NCBI RefSeq assembly: GCF_020181035.1
Contig: NZ_JAIQYY010000038.1
Span: forward strand, 1-33,905
Direction: 5' to 3'
DNA: 33,905 nucleotides
Source of the DNA: Streptomyces sp. CoH27
GTDB taxonomy: Bacteria > Actinomycetota > Actinomycetes > Streptomycetales > Streptomycetaceae
Under the pieces are notes generated by a model. The model made no database searches, had not been told where the DNA came from, and worked only from the letters and a program-made list of their open reading frames with translations. Every line of letters starts with the position of its first letter. Positions within the stretch are counted from its first letter, which is position 1. The position numbers were made by a program, and so were the translations under genes. Positions 15,432 to 23,903 of the stretch are shown here, piece after piece.

Positions 15432-16487
15432 ATGCCCCCCGTCTTCGCCCACGGGCGCCTCCGCCTGTACCTGCTCAAGCTGCTCGACGAGGCCCCGCGC
15501 CACGGCTATGAGGTGATCCGGCTCCTGGAGGAGCGCTTCCAGGGGCTGTACGCCCCCTCGGCGGGCACGGTCTACCCCCGGCTGGCCAAGCTGGAGGCCG
15601 AGGGCCTGGTCCGGCACACCACGGAGGGCGGCCGCAAGGTGTACTCCATCACGGACGCGGGCCGCGCCGAACTGGCGGACCGCAGCGGCGAGCTGGCCGA
15701 CCTGGAGCTGGAGATCCGCGAGTCGGTCGCGGAACTGGCCGCGGAGATCCGGGCCGATGTGCGCGGCGCGGCCGGCGACCTGCGCCGCGAGATGCGCGCG
15801 GCCGCCACGGAGGCCCGCCGGGGCACACGGGCGACGGCCGGGGAGTACGGCGACCTGGGCGACGACAAGGAGTCCTGGCGGGTCGCCAAGGAGGAGATGC
15901 GCCGGGTCAAGCAGGAGTGGAAGGAGCAGGCCCGCCGCGCCAAGGACGAGAGCCGCCGCGCCCGCGAGGAGGCCCAGCGGGCCCGCCACCAGGCCCAGGA
16001 GGCGCAGGCTCGGGCGCGGGCCCAGGCGCAGGAGGAGATGCAGCGCATCGCCCGCCATGTCCAGGACCGCGTCCAGGACCACTTCGCCCGCGGCGACTGG
16101 CCGACCGGCGTCCGTGAGGGTCTGACCGAACTGGCCAAGGAGTTCGGCGATTTCGGCGTGAACTTCGGCAAGGACGTGGGCAGGGGCCTGGGCCAGGACT
16201 GGGGCTTCACCCGCCCCCCGCAGGAGCGGCCCGCCGCCCCCGAGGAACCGCACCACGTCCCGCCCACCGAGGACTTCCCCGCCGCGTACGAACCCTCCTG
16301 GTCCCACGAGGACTTCACGGGCGACCCGGCCCGCGCCCTGGACCGCCTCCTGGACCGCTTCCGCGACGACATCCGTGACGCGGCCCGCGACCACGGAGTC
16401 ACAACGGACCAACTCCAGGATGTCCGCAGTCACCTGTCCACGGCAGCGGCCCGCATCGGCGCCATACTCCGCCAAGCGAAGCTCTGA
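15432..16487 (+). CDS. PadR-family transcriptional regulator with long coiled-coil extension
   Basis: 351 residues. Residues about 8-80 are the PadR winged helix (LYLLKLLDEAPRHGYEVIRL, then GTVYPRLAKLEAEGLV and GGRKVYSITDAGRAEL). Residues about 85-220 form a very long, highly charged Arg/Glu/Ala helix with heptad-like spacing, followed by a Gly/Phe stretch, a Pro-rich linker and a final helical domain (ALDRLLDRFRDDIRDAARDH). It is about twice the length of classic PadR proteins, so the extension probably mediates dimerisation or a partner interaction. Its ATG lies one base after the DUF4097 stop, so both are made from one transcript. The promoter palindrome upstream of the operon is its likely autoregulatory site. 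Confidence 0.9.
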   Translation: MPPVFAHGRLRLYLLKLLDEAPRHGYEVIRLLEERFQGLYAPSAGTVYPRLAKLEAEGLVRHTTEGGRKVYSITDAGRAELADRSGELADLELEIRESVAELAAEIRADVRGAAGDLRREMRAAATEARRGTRATAGEYGDLGDDKESWRVAKEEMRRVKQEWKEQARRAKDESRRAREEAQRARHQAQEAQARARAQAQEEMQRIARHVQDRVQDHFARGDWPTGVREGLTELAKEFGDFGVNFGKDVGRGLGQDWGFTRPPQERPAAPEEPHHVPPTEDFPAAYEPSWSHEDFTGDPARALDRLLDRFRDDIRDAARDHGVTTDQLQDVRSHLSTAAARIGAILRQAKL

Positions 16488-16632
16488 CACTGGGGCATGG
16501 CAACGCACCCGGTACCCGCCGGGCGCTGCCGGACAACACGGCCTGCATCATGCCGCAGCATCAACGGTCTTTCAGGCCAGGGAAATCCGACGTACCACGT
16601 ATCGGGGCAGAACAAGCCAGGAATCCGCGAAT

Positions 16633-16651
16633 CCCCCTCGGCACGAGGGGG
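16633..16651. terminator. Hairpin downstream of PadR and the MDR gene
   Basis: CCCCCTCG and CGAGGGGG pair perfectly around a 3-base loop in the 199-bp space between the converging padR-like and oxidoreductase genes. On the minus strand it is followed by ATT. It probably ends one or both transcripts. No other feature was found in this intergenic space. Confidence 0.65.
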
Positions 16652-16686
16652 AGCAGTCAATGCCTCCCGTACTTCTTGAGGCCAGG

Positions 16687-17652
16687 TCAGCTATTGGTGA
16701 GCACGATCTTCCCGAACTGCTCCCCGGAGGCGAGCCGCTCGAAGCCCTCGCGGGCGCGGTCGAGCGGCAGCTCCTCGTCGATGACGGGCCGTACGCCGGC
16801 CGCGGCGCAGAAGGAGAGCAGGTCCTCCAGCTCCTCCTTGGTGCCCATGGTCGAGCCGACGACCTTCAGCTCCAGGAAGAAGATCCGGGTCAGCTCGGCG
16901 TGCGAGGGCCGGTCCCCGCTCGTCGCCCCGGAGATCACGATCGTCCCGCCCGGCCGCAGGGACTTCACCGAGTGGGACCACGTGGCCGCGCCCACGGTCT
17001 CGATGACGGCGTCCACCCGCTGCGGCAGCCGCGCCCCCGGTTCCACGGCCTCCACGGCCCCGAGCTCCAGCGCCCGCTTCCGCTTCGCCTCGTCCCGGCT
17101 GGTGGCGAAGACCCGCAGGCCGGCCGCCTTGCCGAGCACGATCGCGGCCGTGGCGACACCGCCGCCCGCGCCCTGCACGAGGACCGAGTCACCGGGTCGT
17201 ACCCCGGCGTTGGTGAACAGCATCCGGTACGCCGTCAGCCACGCGGTCGGCAGGCAGGCGGCCTCGGCGAAGGACAGCTCCTTGGGCTTGGGCAGCACGT
17301 TCCAGGTCGGCACGGCGACCTGCTCGGCGAAGGTGCCCTGGTAGCGCTCGGTGAGGATGGAGCGCGGCTCGTCGGGGCCGACGCCGTGGCCGGTCTGGCC
17401 GATGACGGAGTGCAGGACGACCTCGTTGCCGTCCGCGTCGACACCGGCGGCGTCGCAGCCGAGGATCATCGGCAGCCGGCCCTCCGGGAGGCCGACGCCG
17501 CGCAGGGACCAGAGGTCGTGGTGGTTGAGGGAGGCGGCCCGCACATTGATGGTGCTCCAGCCGGGCCGGGCCTCGGGAGCCGGACGCTCCCCCAACTCCA
17601 GGCCGTTGAGCGGCTGGTCGCGGTCGATTCGGGCGGCGTAGGCAGCGAACAT
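16687..17652 (-). CDS. Zinc-free MDR-type quinone/alcohol oxidoreductase
   Basis: 321 residues from ATG 17652. The N-terminal GroES-like domain has SLNHHDLWSLRGVGLPEG and LGCDAAGV. The Rossmann domain has VLVQGAGGGVATAAIVLGKA near residue 157 with the nucleotide-binding GAGGGVA, then RVFATSRDEAKRKRALELGA, in which the Ser-Arg after the second strand suggests NADPH. The Cys ligands of structural and catalytic zinc in true alcohol dehydrogenases are missing, so despite the usual label of zinc-binding dehydrogenase it is probably a zinc-independent quinone or enoyl reductase. It stands alone, transcribed away from the malic enzyme terminator. An upstream in-frame GTG/ATG region to 17835 would add a Cys/Arg-rich leader that does not resemble the family. 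Confidence 0.85.
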   Translation of the reverse strand: MFAAYAARIDRDQPLNGLELGERPAPEARPGWSTINVRAASLNHHDLWSLRGVGLPEGRLPMILGCDAAGVDADGNEVVLHSVIGQTGHGVGPDEPRSILTERYQGTFAEQVAVPTWNVLPKPKELSFAEAACLPTAWLTAYRMLFTNAGVRPGDSVLVQGAGGGVATAAIVLGKAAGLRVFATSRDEAKRKRALELGAVEAVEPGARLPQRVDAVIETVGAATWSHSVKSLRPGGTIVISGATSGDRPSHAELTRIFFLELKVVGSTMGTKEELEDLLSFCAAAGVRPVIDEELPLDRAREGFERLASGEQFGKIVLTNS

Positions 17653-17805
17653 GGGCCCGACGATAGGTCCGCCGGTCAGCCGACGGAACCAGGCAGCCCT
17701 GTGACACATGCCCTCTTGCGCAGCGGCACCCATGCGGCGCAACCCGCCACAAGGGCCATCGAGGCACTCTCTGCACCACCCGAGTCGGCGGGCGGGTGGG
17801 AAGGA

Positions 17806-17837
17806 AAATGGCCCCGCCCAGACGGACGGGGCCATTT
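17806..17837. terminator. Terminator of the malic enzyme gene
   Basis: AAATGGCCCCG (17806-17816) pairs perfectly with CGGGGCCATTT (17827-17837) around a 10-base loop. Read on the minus strand it lies 10 bases after the malic enzyme stop and is followed by a short T-rich run, as expected for a rho-independent terminator. Confidence 0.85.
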
Positions 17838-17847
17838 CCGCGCAACG

Positions 17848-19071
17848 TCAGCGACGAGCAACGCCCTCGGCACGGGCAGCAGCCGCGACCGCCGCCGTCA
17901 CCGCGGGAGCGACCCGCTCGTCGAACGGCGAAGGAATCACATAGTCGGCGGCGAGGTCATCGCCGACCACCGCGGCCAGCGCCTCAGCCGCGGCGATCTT
18001 CATGCCCTCGGTGATCCGCGTGGCCCGCACCTGCAGCGCGCCCGCGAAGATGCCCGGGAACGCCAGCACGTTGTTGATCTGGTTCGGGAAGTCCGACCGC
18101 CCGGTGGCGACGACCGCCGCGTACTTGTGCGCGACGTCCGGGTGCACCTCCGGGTTCGGGTTGGCCATCGCGAACACGAAGGCGCCCTCCGCCATGGAGG
18201 CCACGGCCTCCTCCGGCACCGTACCGCCGGAGACGCCGATGAAGACGTCGGCGCCCGCGAGGGCGTTCTCCAGCGAGCCGGTGATGCCGGCCTTGTTGGT
18301 GAAGCCGGCCACCTCCCGCTTGACCGGGGTGAGGTCCTCCCGGTCGGTGGAGATGACGCCCTTGCGGTCCGTCAGGGCCACGTCCCCGATGCCGGCCTCG
18401 ACCAGCATCTTGGCGATGGCGACACCGGCCGCGCCGGCGCCCGAGATGACGGCCCGCAGCTGCCCGATCTCGCGCCCGCTCAGCCGCGCCGCGTTCCGCA
18501 GTGCCGCGAGCGTCACGACGGCCGTACCGTGCTGGTCGTCGTGGAAGACCGGGATGTCGAGGCGCTCCTGGAGCCGGCGCTCGATCTCGAAGCACCGGGG
18601 CGCCGAGATGTCCTCCAGGTTCACGCCGCCGAAGGACGGCGCGAGCCGGACGACGGTCTCGACGATGTCGTCCACGTCCGTGCAGTCGAGCGCGATCGGG
18701 ACCGCGTCGACACCGCCGAACTGCTTGAACAGGATCGCCTTGCCCTCCATCACCGGGAGGGAGGCCTGGGGACCGATGTCCCCGAGCCCGAGCACGGCCG
18801 TACCGTCGGTGACGACGGCGACCACGTTGGACTTCCATGTGTAGTCGTTGACCAGCTCCGGCTGCTCCGCGATCGCGGTGCACACGCGCGCGACGCCGGG
18901 CGTGTACGCGAGGGAAAGGTCGTCCTTGTCGCGGACCGGCACGGTGGCCTGCACGGCCATCTTGCCGCCACGGTGCAGCGCGAACGCCGGATCGAAGGAA
19001 TCGAGGGGCTCGGCCCCGCCGTCCTGATCCGGTTTGCTGTCGCTGCGAGGATTGACGATCTCCGCTGCCAC
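17848..19071 (-). CDS. NAD(P)-dependent malic enzyme (short bacterial type)
   Basis: 407 residues. It oxidatively decarboxylates malate to pyruvate, linking the TCA cycle to pyruvate and NAD(P)H supply. Visible signatures are SLAYTPGVARVC (catalytic Tyr region), VLGLGDIGPQASLPVMEGKA (with the catalytic Lys), NLEDISAPRCFEIE with the metal-binding Glu/Asp, FHDDQHGTAVV and the nucleotide-binding VISGAGAAGVAIA. It has the malic and NAD-binding domains only, without the phosphotransacetylase-like domain of long MaeB proteins. The GTG start at 19071 has AAGGGG about nine bases upstream. Cofactor choice cannot be read safely. A 577-bp region separates it from the divergent amino acid transporter. 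Confidence 0.93.
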   Translation of the reverse strand: MAAEIVNPRSDSKPDQDGGAEPLDSFDPAFALHRGGKMAVQATVPVRDKDDLSLAYTPGVARVCTAIAEQPELVNDYTWKSNVVAVVTDGTAVLGLGDIGPQASLPVMEGKAILFKQFGGVDAVPIALDCTDVDDIVETVVRLAPSFGGVNLEDISAPRCFEIERRLQERLDIPVFHDDQHGTAVVTLAALRNAARLSGREIGQLRAVISGAGAAGVAIAKMLVEAGIGDVALTDRKGVISTDREDLTPVKREVAGFTNKAGITGSLENALAGADVFIGVSGGTVPEEAVASMAEGAFVFAMANPNPEVHPDVAHKYAAVVATGRSDFPNQINNVLAFPGIFAGALQVRATRITEGMKIAAAEALAAVVGDDLAADYVIPSPFDERVAPAVTAAVAAAARAEGVARR

Positions 19072-19648
19072 TTTGTCTTACCCCTTAGGTATGCATGGTT
19101 TGAGGGTCGACCACTCCTGGTGAGGGGTGGGCGGGCACCGCGTACGCCCCGGTTACTGATACGTACGGGACATACGCGACGGGCGCGCCGCACACGCGCC
19201 CTGAGCCCCGGATGAGGGGTGTAAAGAACCTTCTTACCGGACGGACGGCGCTCACGACGAGTCCATTAGGTTCAAGGTCACATCTGGCGGCTAGAGAGCC
19301 ACCCGCAGATGACACGAGGCTGACGTCCGTCCGACGTCCACGCCACGTGCGCGCGATCTCCGCTACACGGGTAGATGTGGTGACCACATCGTGAGATATG
19401 CCGAAGGTTTTCCGGCCGGGACACTGGATCGCCGCAGATGGTTCGGCAGTCAAGGACCGTTATGGCACCGACCTGATGCGGTTCGGGGGGGCACCCGTTA
19501 TGTGATTTTGACATAGTCGCCACCCTGGATAGCTCCGTCCGAATGGCAAGATGCCGTAAACCTACGAGATCGCGACACCCGAAGGTGTGTGTTTCGGTCG
19601 ACGCTTCCTCACCTCTCCATCTGTTCCCATCTGCCGGAGGAACCCACG
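19072..19648. promoter_or_regulatory. Divergent control region, malic enzyme / amino acid ABC transporter
   Basis: No gene is seen in these 577 bases. The main signals are a 17-base odd palindrome at 19374-19390, a candidate TTGACA...TAGCTC promoter for the transporter at 19508-19535 with a TATGT-N7-ACATA dyad across its -35 (19499-19515), and a short AAGAA-CC-TTCTT dyad at 19224-19235. The local A+T content is higher than in the flanking genes. Confidence 0.6.
19374..19390. promoter_or_regulatory. Perfect 17-base operator-like palindrome
   Basis: GATGTGGTGACCACATC has 8-base arms that match perfectly around a single central G. The core GTGGTGACCAC resembles the TGGTN(0-3)ACCA type of operator used by FadR/GntR regulators. 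It lies roughly midway between the two divergent starts, and no regulator gene is adjacent. Confidence 0.65.
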
Positions 19649-20611
19649 ATGACCGCACGCTTCACCCGCCGTACGACCGCCGCGCACTCCCGTCTGGCCG
19701 CGGTGGGCGCGATAGCGGTCGCGGGCGCCCTGCTGCTCAGCGGCTGCGGTGACCAGACCAAGAGCAAGAGCAGCGACTCCGGCAGCAGCGCCTCCACCGG
19801 TGGCGCCCCGCTCTCCGCCAAGCTCCCCGCCGACATCCGGAACAAGGGGGAGATAAAGGTCGGTTCGGACATCGCGTACGCCCCCGTGGAGTTCAAGGAC
19901 TCCTCCGGCAACGTCACCGGCCTCGACCCCGACCTCGCGGCGGCCATGGGCAAGCAGCTCGGCGTGAAGCTGACGTTCGAGAACGGCACCTTCGACGGCC
20001 TGCTCACCGGTCTGCGCTCGGGCCGCTACGACATCGCGATGTCCGCGATGACGGACAACAAGAACCGCCAGCAGGGCGTCGACCCCGACACCGGCAAGAA
20101 GGTCGGCGAGGGCGTCGACTTCGTCGACTACCTGACCGCCGGTGTCTCGATCTACACGCGCAAGGGCGACACCCAGGGCATCAACGGCTGGGCGGACCTG
20201 TGCGGCAAGAAGATCGCCGTCGAGCGCGGCACCGTCTCGGAGGACCTGGCCAAGCAGGAGGCCAAGAAGTGTCCGGGCGGCAAGAAGCTCACCATCGAGC
20301 CGTTCGACGACGACCAGCAGTCCCAGACCCGGCTGCGCTCGGGCGGTGTGGACGCCGCCTCCTCCGACTTCCCGGTGGCCGCGTACGCGGTGAAGACCTC
20401 CGGCGGCGGCAAGGACTTCCAGATCGTCGGCCAGCAGGTCGAGGCGGCCCCGTACGGCATCGCCGTCTCCAAGGAGGCCACCCAGCTGCGCGACGCGCTC
20501 CAGGCCGCGATGAACGCGATCATCAAGAGCGGTGAGTACCAGAAGATCCTCGCGAAGTGGGGCGCCCAGGACGGCGCCGTCAAGGAGTCCGTGCTCAACG
20601 GCGGCAAGTGA
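19649..20611 (+). CDS. Polar amino acid ABC transporter, substrate-binding lipoprotein
   Basis: 320 residues from ATG 19649, with GGAGG eight bases upstream. The N-terminus is a lipoprotein signal (Arg-rich start, then AVAGALLLSGCGD with lipobox LLSGC), so the mature protein is anchored to the outer face of the membrane. After a Ser/Gly/Lys linker comes a family 3 periplasmic-binding domain: KGEIKVGSDIAYAPVEFKDS, VTGLDPDLAAAMGKQLGVKL, GLLTGLRSGRYDIAMSAMTD and EIAV-type strands. It probably binds a polar or charged amino acid, but the exact ligand cannot be read from sequence. It is the first gene of a three-gene operon. Confidence 0.92.
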   Translation: MTARFTRRTTAAHSRLAAVGAIAVAGALLLSGCGDQTKSKSSDSGSSASTGGAPLSAKLPADIRNKGEIKVGSDIAYAPVEFKDSSGNVTGLDPDLAAAMGKQLGVKLTFENGTFDGLLTGLRSGRYDIAMSAMTDNKNRQQGVDPDTGKKVGEGVDFVDYLTAGVSIYTRKGDTQGINGWADLCGKKIAVERGTVSEDLAKQEAKKCPGGKKLTIEPFDDDQQSQTRLRSGGVDAASSDFPVAAYAVKTSGGGKDFQIVGQQVEAAPYGIAVSKEATQLRDALQAAMNAIIKSGEYQKILAKWGAQDGAVKESVLNGGK

Positions 20612-20647
20612 CCCGCGGCAGTACGCGGCCACCGAGAGGCAACACCC

Positions 20648-21577
20648 GTGACTGACACAGAGAAGACGGCGCAGCGGACCCCGTCCGCCGGCCCGGAGGC
20701 CATCAGAGCCATCCCGGTACGGCACTACGGACGCTACGTCTCCGCCGTCATCGCCATCGCGATCCTCGTCGCGATCATCTACGCCTTCGGCCAGGGCAAG
20801 ATCAACTGGCACGCGGTGCCGGAGTACTTCTTCGACCACCGCATCATGACCGGCGTCAGCAAGACCCTGCTGCTGACGGTCCTGTCGATGCTGATCGGCA
20901 TCGCCGGCGGCATCGTCCTCGCGGTCATGCGGCTGTCGAAGAACCCGGTGACCTCGTCGATCGCCTGGTTCTACATCTGGTTCTTCCGCGGCACGCCGGT
21001 CCTGGTCCAGCTGTTCCTCTGGTTCAACCTGGGCCTGGTCTTCGAGTACATCAACCTGATGCCGTTCTACAAGGACTACTGGTCGAACTTCATGACGCCG
21101 CTGCTGACGGCGCTGCTCGGCCTGGGTCTGAACGAGGCGGCGTACATGGCCGAGATCTGCCGGGCGGGCCTGCTCGCGGTGGACGAGGGCCAGACCGAGG
21201 CGGCCCACGCGCTCGGCATGAGCCACGCCAAGACCCTGCGCCGGGTGATCATCCCGCAGGCGATGCGCGTGATCGTGCCGCCGACGGGCAACGAAGTGAT
21301 CAACATGCTGAAGACGACCTCGCTCGTAGCGGCCGTCCAGTATCCCGAGCTGTTCCGCTACGCCCAGGACATCGGCCAGAACTCCGGCGCCCCGGTGGAG
21401 ATGTACTTCCTCGCCGCGGCCTGGTACCTGATCATGACGTCCGTCCTGAGCGTCGGCCAGTACTACATCGAGCGGTACTACGCCCGCGGCTCCAGCCGCC
21501 AGCTGCCGCCGACCCCCTGGCAGAAGGTGAAGGCCAACATGTTCTCCCTGGGCCGCCCCAAGGGAGGCATGGCATGA
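20648..21577 (+). CDS. Amino acid ABC transporter permease
   Basis: 309 residues from a GTG start 36 bases after the binding-protein gene, with GAGAGG upstream. It has several hydrophobic segments: YVSAVIAIAILVAIIYAFG near residue 30, LLLTVLSMLIGIAGGIVLAV near 76, then IAWFYIWFFRGTPVLVQLFL and LLTALLGLGLNEAAYMAEIC. The EAA loop that docks to the ATPase is EAAHALGMSHAKTLRRVIIP. This is the HisM/GlnP-type permease family. A single permease gene suggests a homodimeric channel. The stop overlaps the ATPase start as ATGA. Confidence 0.93.
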   Translation: MTDTEKTAQRTPSAGPEAIRAIPVRHYGRYVSAVIAIAILVAIIYAFGQGKINWHAVPEYFFDHRIMTGVSKTLLLTVLSMLIGIAGGIVLAVMRLSKNPVTSSIAWFYIWFFRGTPVLVQLFLWFNLGLVFEYINLMPFYKDYWSNFMTPLLTALLGLGLNEAAYMAEICRAGLLAVDEGQTEAAHALGMSHAKTLRRVIIPQAMRVIVPPTGNEVINMLKTTSLVAAVQYPELFRYAQDIGQNSGAPVEMYFLAAAWYLIMTSVLSVGQYYIERYYARGSSRQLPPTPWQKVKANMFSLGRPKGGMA

Positions 21578-22353
21578 CCGAGCAGAACCCGACGAACCCG
21601 ATGGTCAGGGCCGAGGGCGTGCACAAGTCCTTCGGCCAGGTCGAGGTGCTCAAGGGCATCGACCTGGAGGTGAAGCCGGGCGAGGTGTTCTGCCTCATCG
21701 GCCCCTCCGGCTCCGGCAAGAGCACCTTTCTCCGGTGCATCAATCACCTTGAGAAGATCAATGCCGGGCGGCTGTACGTCGACGGCGAGCTGGTCGGCTA
21801 CCGCCAGCAGGGCGACAAGCTGTACGAGCTGCGCGACCGCGAGGTCGCCATGAAGCGCCGGGACATCGGCATGGTCTTCCAGCGCTTCAACCTGTTCCCG
21901 CACATGACGGCCGTGGAGAACGTCATGGAGGCGCCGGTGCAGGTGAAGGGCAAGAGCAAGCCGGAGGCCCGGGAGCGGGCCATGCAGCTGCTGGAGCGCG
22001 TGGGGCTGGCCGACCGGGCCGGGCACTACCCCTCACAGCTCTCCGGCGGCCAGCAGCAGCGCGTGGCGATCGCCCGTGCGCTCGCGATGGACCCGAAGCT
22101 GATGCTGTTCGACGAGCCGACCTCGGCCCTGGACCCGGAGCTGGTCGGTGACGTCCTGGACGTCATGCGCGACCTCGCCGAGTCCGGCATGACCATGGTC
22201 GTCGTCACCCACGAGATGGGCTTCGCCCGCGAGGTGGGCGACAGCCTGGTGTTCATGGACGAGGGCGTGGTGGTCGAATCCGGCCATCCGCGCGAGGTCC
22301 TGACGAACCCGCGGCACGAGCGGACGCAGTCGTTCCTGTCGAAGGTGCTGTGA
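21574..22353 (+). CDS. Amino acid ABC transporter ATP-binding protein
   Basis: 259 residues, overlapping the permease by ATGA. All ABC motifs are present: Walker A GPSGSGKS, Q-loop FQRFNLFPHMT, signature LSGGQQQRVAIARAL, Walker B LMLFDEPTSALD and the switch His in VVVTHEMGFA. This is the GlnQ/HisP-type ATPase that drives uptake by the preceding permease and lipoprotein. The operon ends at a strong hairpin 13 bases downstream. Confidence 0.95.
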   Translation: MTEQNPTNPMVRAEGVHKSFGQVEVLKGIDLEVKPGEVFCLIGPSGSGKSTFLRCINHLEKINAGRLYVDGELVGYRQQGDKLYELRDREVAMKRRDIGMVFQRFNLFPHMTAVENVMEAPVQVKGKSKPEARERAMQLLERVGLADRAGHYPSQLSGGQQQRVAIARALAMDPKLMLFDEPTSALDPELVGDVLDVMRDLAESGMTMVVVTHEMGFAREVGDSLVFMDEGVVVESGHPREVLTNPRHERTQSFLSKVL

Positions 22354-22366
22354 CCGTGTGACGCGT

Positions 22367-22399
22367 GAGGGGCGGTACGGACTTCCCGTACCGCCCCTC
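22367..22399. terminator. Bidirectional terminator hairpin
   Basis: GAGGGGCGGTACGG and CCGTACCGCCCCTC form a perfect 14-bp stem around a 5-base loop. It sits between the converging ABC ATPase gene and methyltransferase gene and can serve both. No long T-run follows. Confidence 0.88.
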
Positions 22400-22416
22400 G
22401 CACATCTGCGCACGGC

Positions 22417-23175
22417 CTACTTCAGCGCCAGCAGCAGCGTGTCCGACGGCGAGCACCACACCGGCCGGGCCTCGCCGAAGCCGTGCGCCAGCAGCGTGCG
22501 CGCGTGCCAGGCCGCGGAGGGCATCTCGCCGTCGGCGTGGACGCCGTAGATCTCGAAGCGGCGGGCGGTGGGCGCGGCGAGGACGGGGTCCTTGGCCGCC
22601 AGCGCCCACCACTCGGCCCAGTCGAGGGCGCCGCCCCGCGTGGCCTGTTCCATGCGGGTGCGCCGGCGCGTGCTCTCGATCGCGTTGATCCGGGGCGTGG
22701 AGTCGTCGATCATGTGGTCGGCGTTCATGAAGACGCCTCCGTGCCGGACGAGCCCGGCGACCTGGCCGTACAGGGTGTCGAGGGGGTCGGTGCGCAGCCA
22801 GTGCAGGGCCGTGGCGGTGAGGACCGCGTCGTAGGCGTCGTACGGCAGTCGCGCCGGCCAGTCGGGGTCCGTGAGGTCGGCCTCGACGAAGGTGACGCGG
22901 TCGTCGCCGTCGAAGGTGCCCCGGGCGATGGTGAGCAGGGCGGGATCGAGGTCGATGCCGGTGCTGGTGGCGTGCGGCAGGCGGGCGAGCAGCCGGGCGG
23001 TGATGCTGCCGGTGCCGCAGGCGAGGTCGAGGACGCGCGGGGCCGGGCCCACGAACGCCTCGACCATGTCGAGCATGATCCGGAACCGCTCCTCGCGATC
23101 CGGCATGTACGACTCCTGCTGCCGGTCCCAGCTCTCCTGCCAGGCCGCCCAGTCGGCGGCGGTGCTCGTGGTCAT
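22417..23175 (-). CDS. Class I SAM-dependent methyltransferase
   Basis: 252 residues. The SAM-binding Rossmann motif is RVLDLACGTGSITARLLARL near residue 48, followed by the acidic strand end TGIDLDPALL and VTFVEADLTDPDW. A motif-IV-like YDAVLTATALHWL follows. The N-terminus (AAWQESWDRQQESYMPDREE) is a helical cap. It belongs to the Methyltransf_25/UbiE-like group of small-molecule methyltransferases; the substrate is unknown. It is divergent from the CGNR-like gene, with 98 bases between starts, and an AGGGGAG ribosome site precedes the ATG. Confidence 0.88.
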   Translation of the reverse strand: MTTSTAADWAAWQESWDRQQESYMPDREERFRIMLDMVEAFVGPAPRVLDLACGTGSITARLLARLPHATSTGIDLDPALLTIARGTFDGDDRVTFVEADLTDPDWPARLPYDAYDAVLTATALHWLRTDPLDTLYGQVAGLVRHGGVFMNADHMIDDSTPRINAIESTRRRTRMEQATRGGALDWAEWWALAAKDPVLAAPTARRFEIYGVHADGEMPSAAWHARTLLAHGFGEARPVWCSPSDTLLLALK

Positions 23176-23273
23176 GACCCCGTCTCCCCTCGCGCTGCGT
23201 AATACCCTGGAAGCACGACCGGCTGTTACCCGACCGCAGTCATGACCATAGAGCGCCCCAGTAAGGACTACAA

Positions 23274-23903
23274 GTGGAACTGGCCTATTACTCGGATTAC
23301 GCCGTCCGTCTCGTCAACAGCGAGGAACCGGCCCGGGGCAAGGACTCCCTGACCTCGGTCGAGGCCGTCCGCGATCTTTTCGGCATCAACTCACAGGCGG
23401 CCCGCCGCGCCACCGACGCCGATGTCACGCGCTTCCGCTCGGTCCGCGCCCGGCTGCGCTCGGTCTTCGAAGCGGCGGACCAGGGCGACGAGACCCTGGC
23501 CGTGGACCTGCTGAACTCCCTGCTCCTGGAGTTCCCGGTCAGCCCCCAGATCTCCGGCCACGACTACCGGGACGAGGACGGCCGCCCGCTGTGGCACATG
23601 CACCTGGCCGACCACCCGTCCAACGCCACCGCCGGCTACGCGGCCATCGCGGCGATGGGCCTGGCCTTCCATCTGACGGAGTACGGCGTCGACCGGCTGG
23701 GCCTGTGCGAGGCGGCCCCCTGCCGCAACGCCTACCTCGACACCTCCACCAACCGCTCCCGGCGCTACTGCTCCGACCGCTGCGCGACCCGCGCCAACGT
23801 GGCCGCCTACCGCGCCCGCAAGCGCCTGGAGGCCGACCGGTCCGGCAGCAGCGGCCTCGCGGCCGAGAACGCCCAGCGCACCAGCGCGACCGGCGAGCGC
23901 TGA
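23274..23903 (+). CDS. CGNR-type zinc-finger / ABATE-domain protein
   Basis: 209 residues from GTG 23274, with AAGGA upstream. Residues 1-125 resemble the ABATE stress-response region that precedes CGNR fingers. Residues about 140-185 carry the finger: CEAAPC, then TSTNRSRRYCSDRC, followed by ATRANVAAYRARKR. Four Cys are spaced to bind one zinc. The tetrapeptide that names the family, CGNR, is replaced here by CATR. Such proteins are treated as putative transcription factors. The last 97 bases overlap the 3' end of the convergent sodX gene. Confidence 0.85.
   Translation: MELAYYSDYAVRLVNSEEPARGKDSLTSVEAVRDLFGINSQAARRATDADVTRFRSVRARLRSVFEAADQGDETLAVDLLNSLLLEFPVSPQISGHDYRDEDGRPLWHMHLADHPSNATAGYAAIAAMGLAFHLTEYGVDRLGLCEAAPCRNAYLDTSTNRSRRYCSDRCATRANVAAYRARKRLEADRSGSSGLAAENAQRTSATGER

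Noticed and set aside
16687..17652. The MDR protein as a true zinc alcohol dehydrogenase
   Set aside because: The cysteine and histidine ligands for catalytic and structural zinc are not visible; the sequence fits the zinc-free quinone reductase type better.
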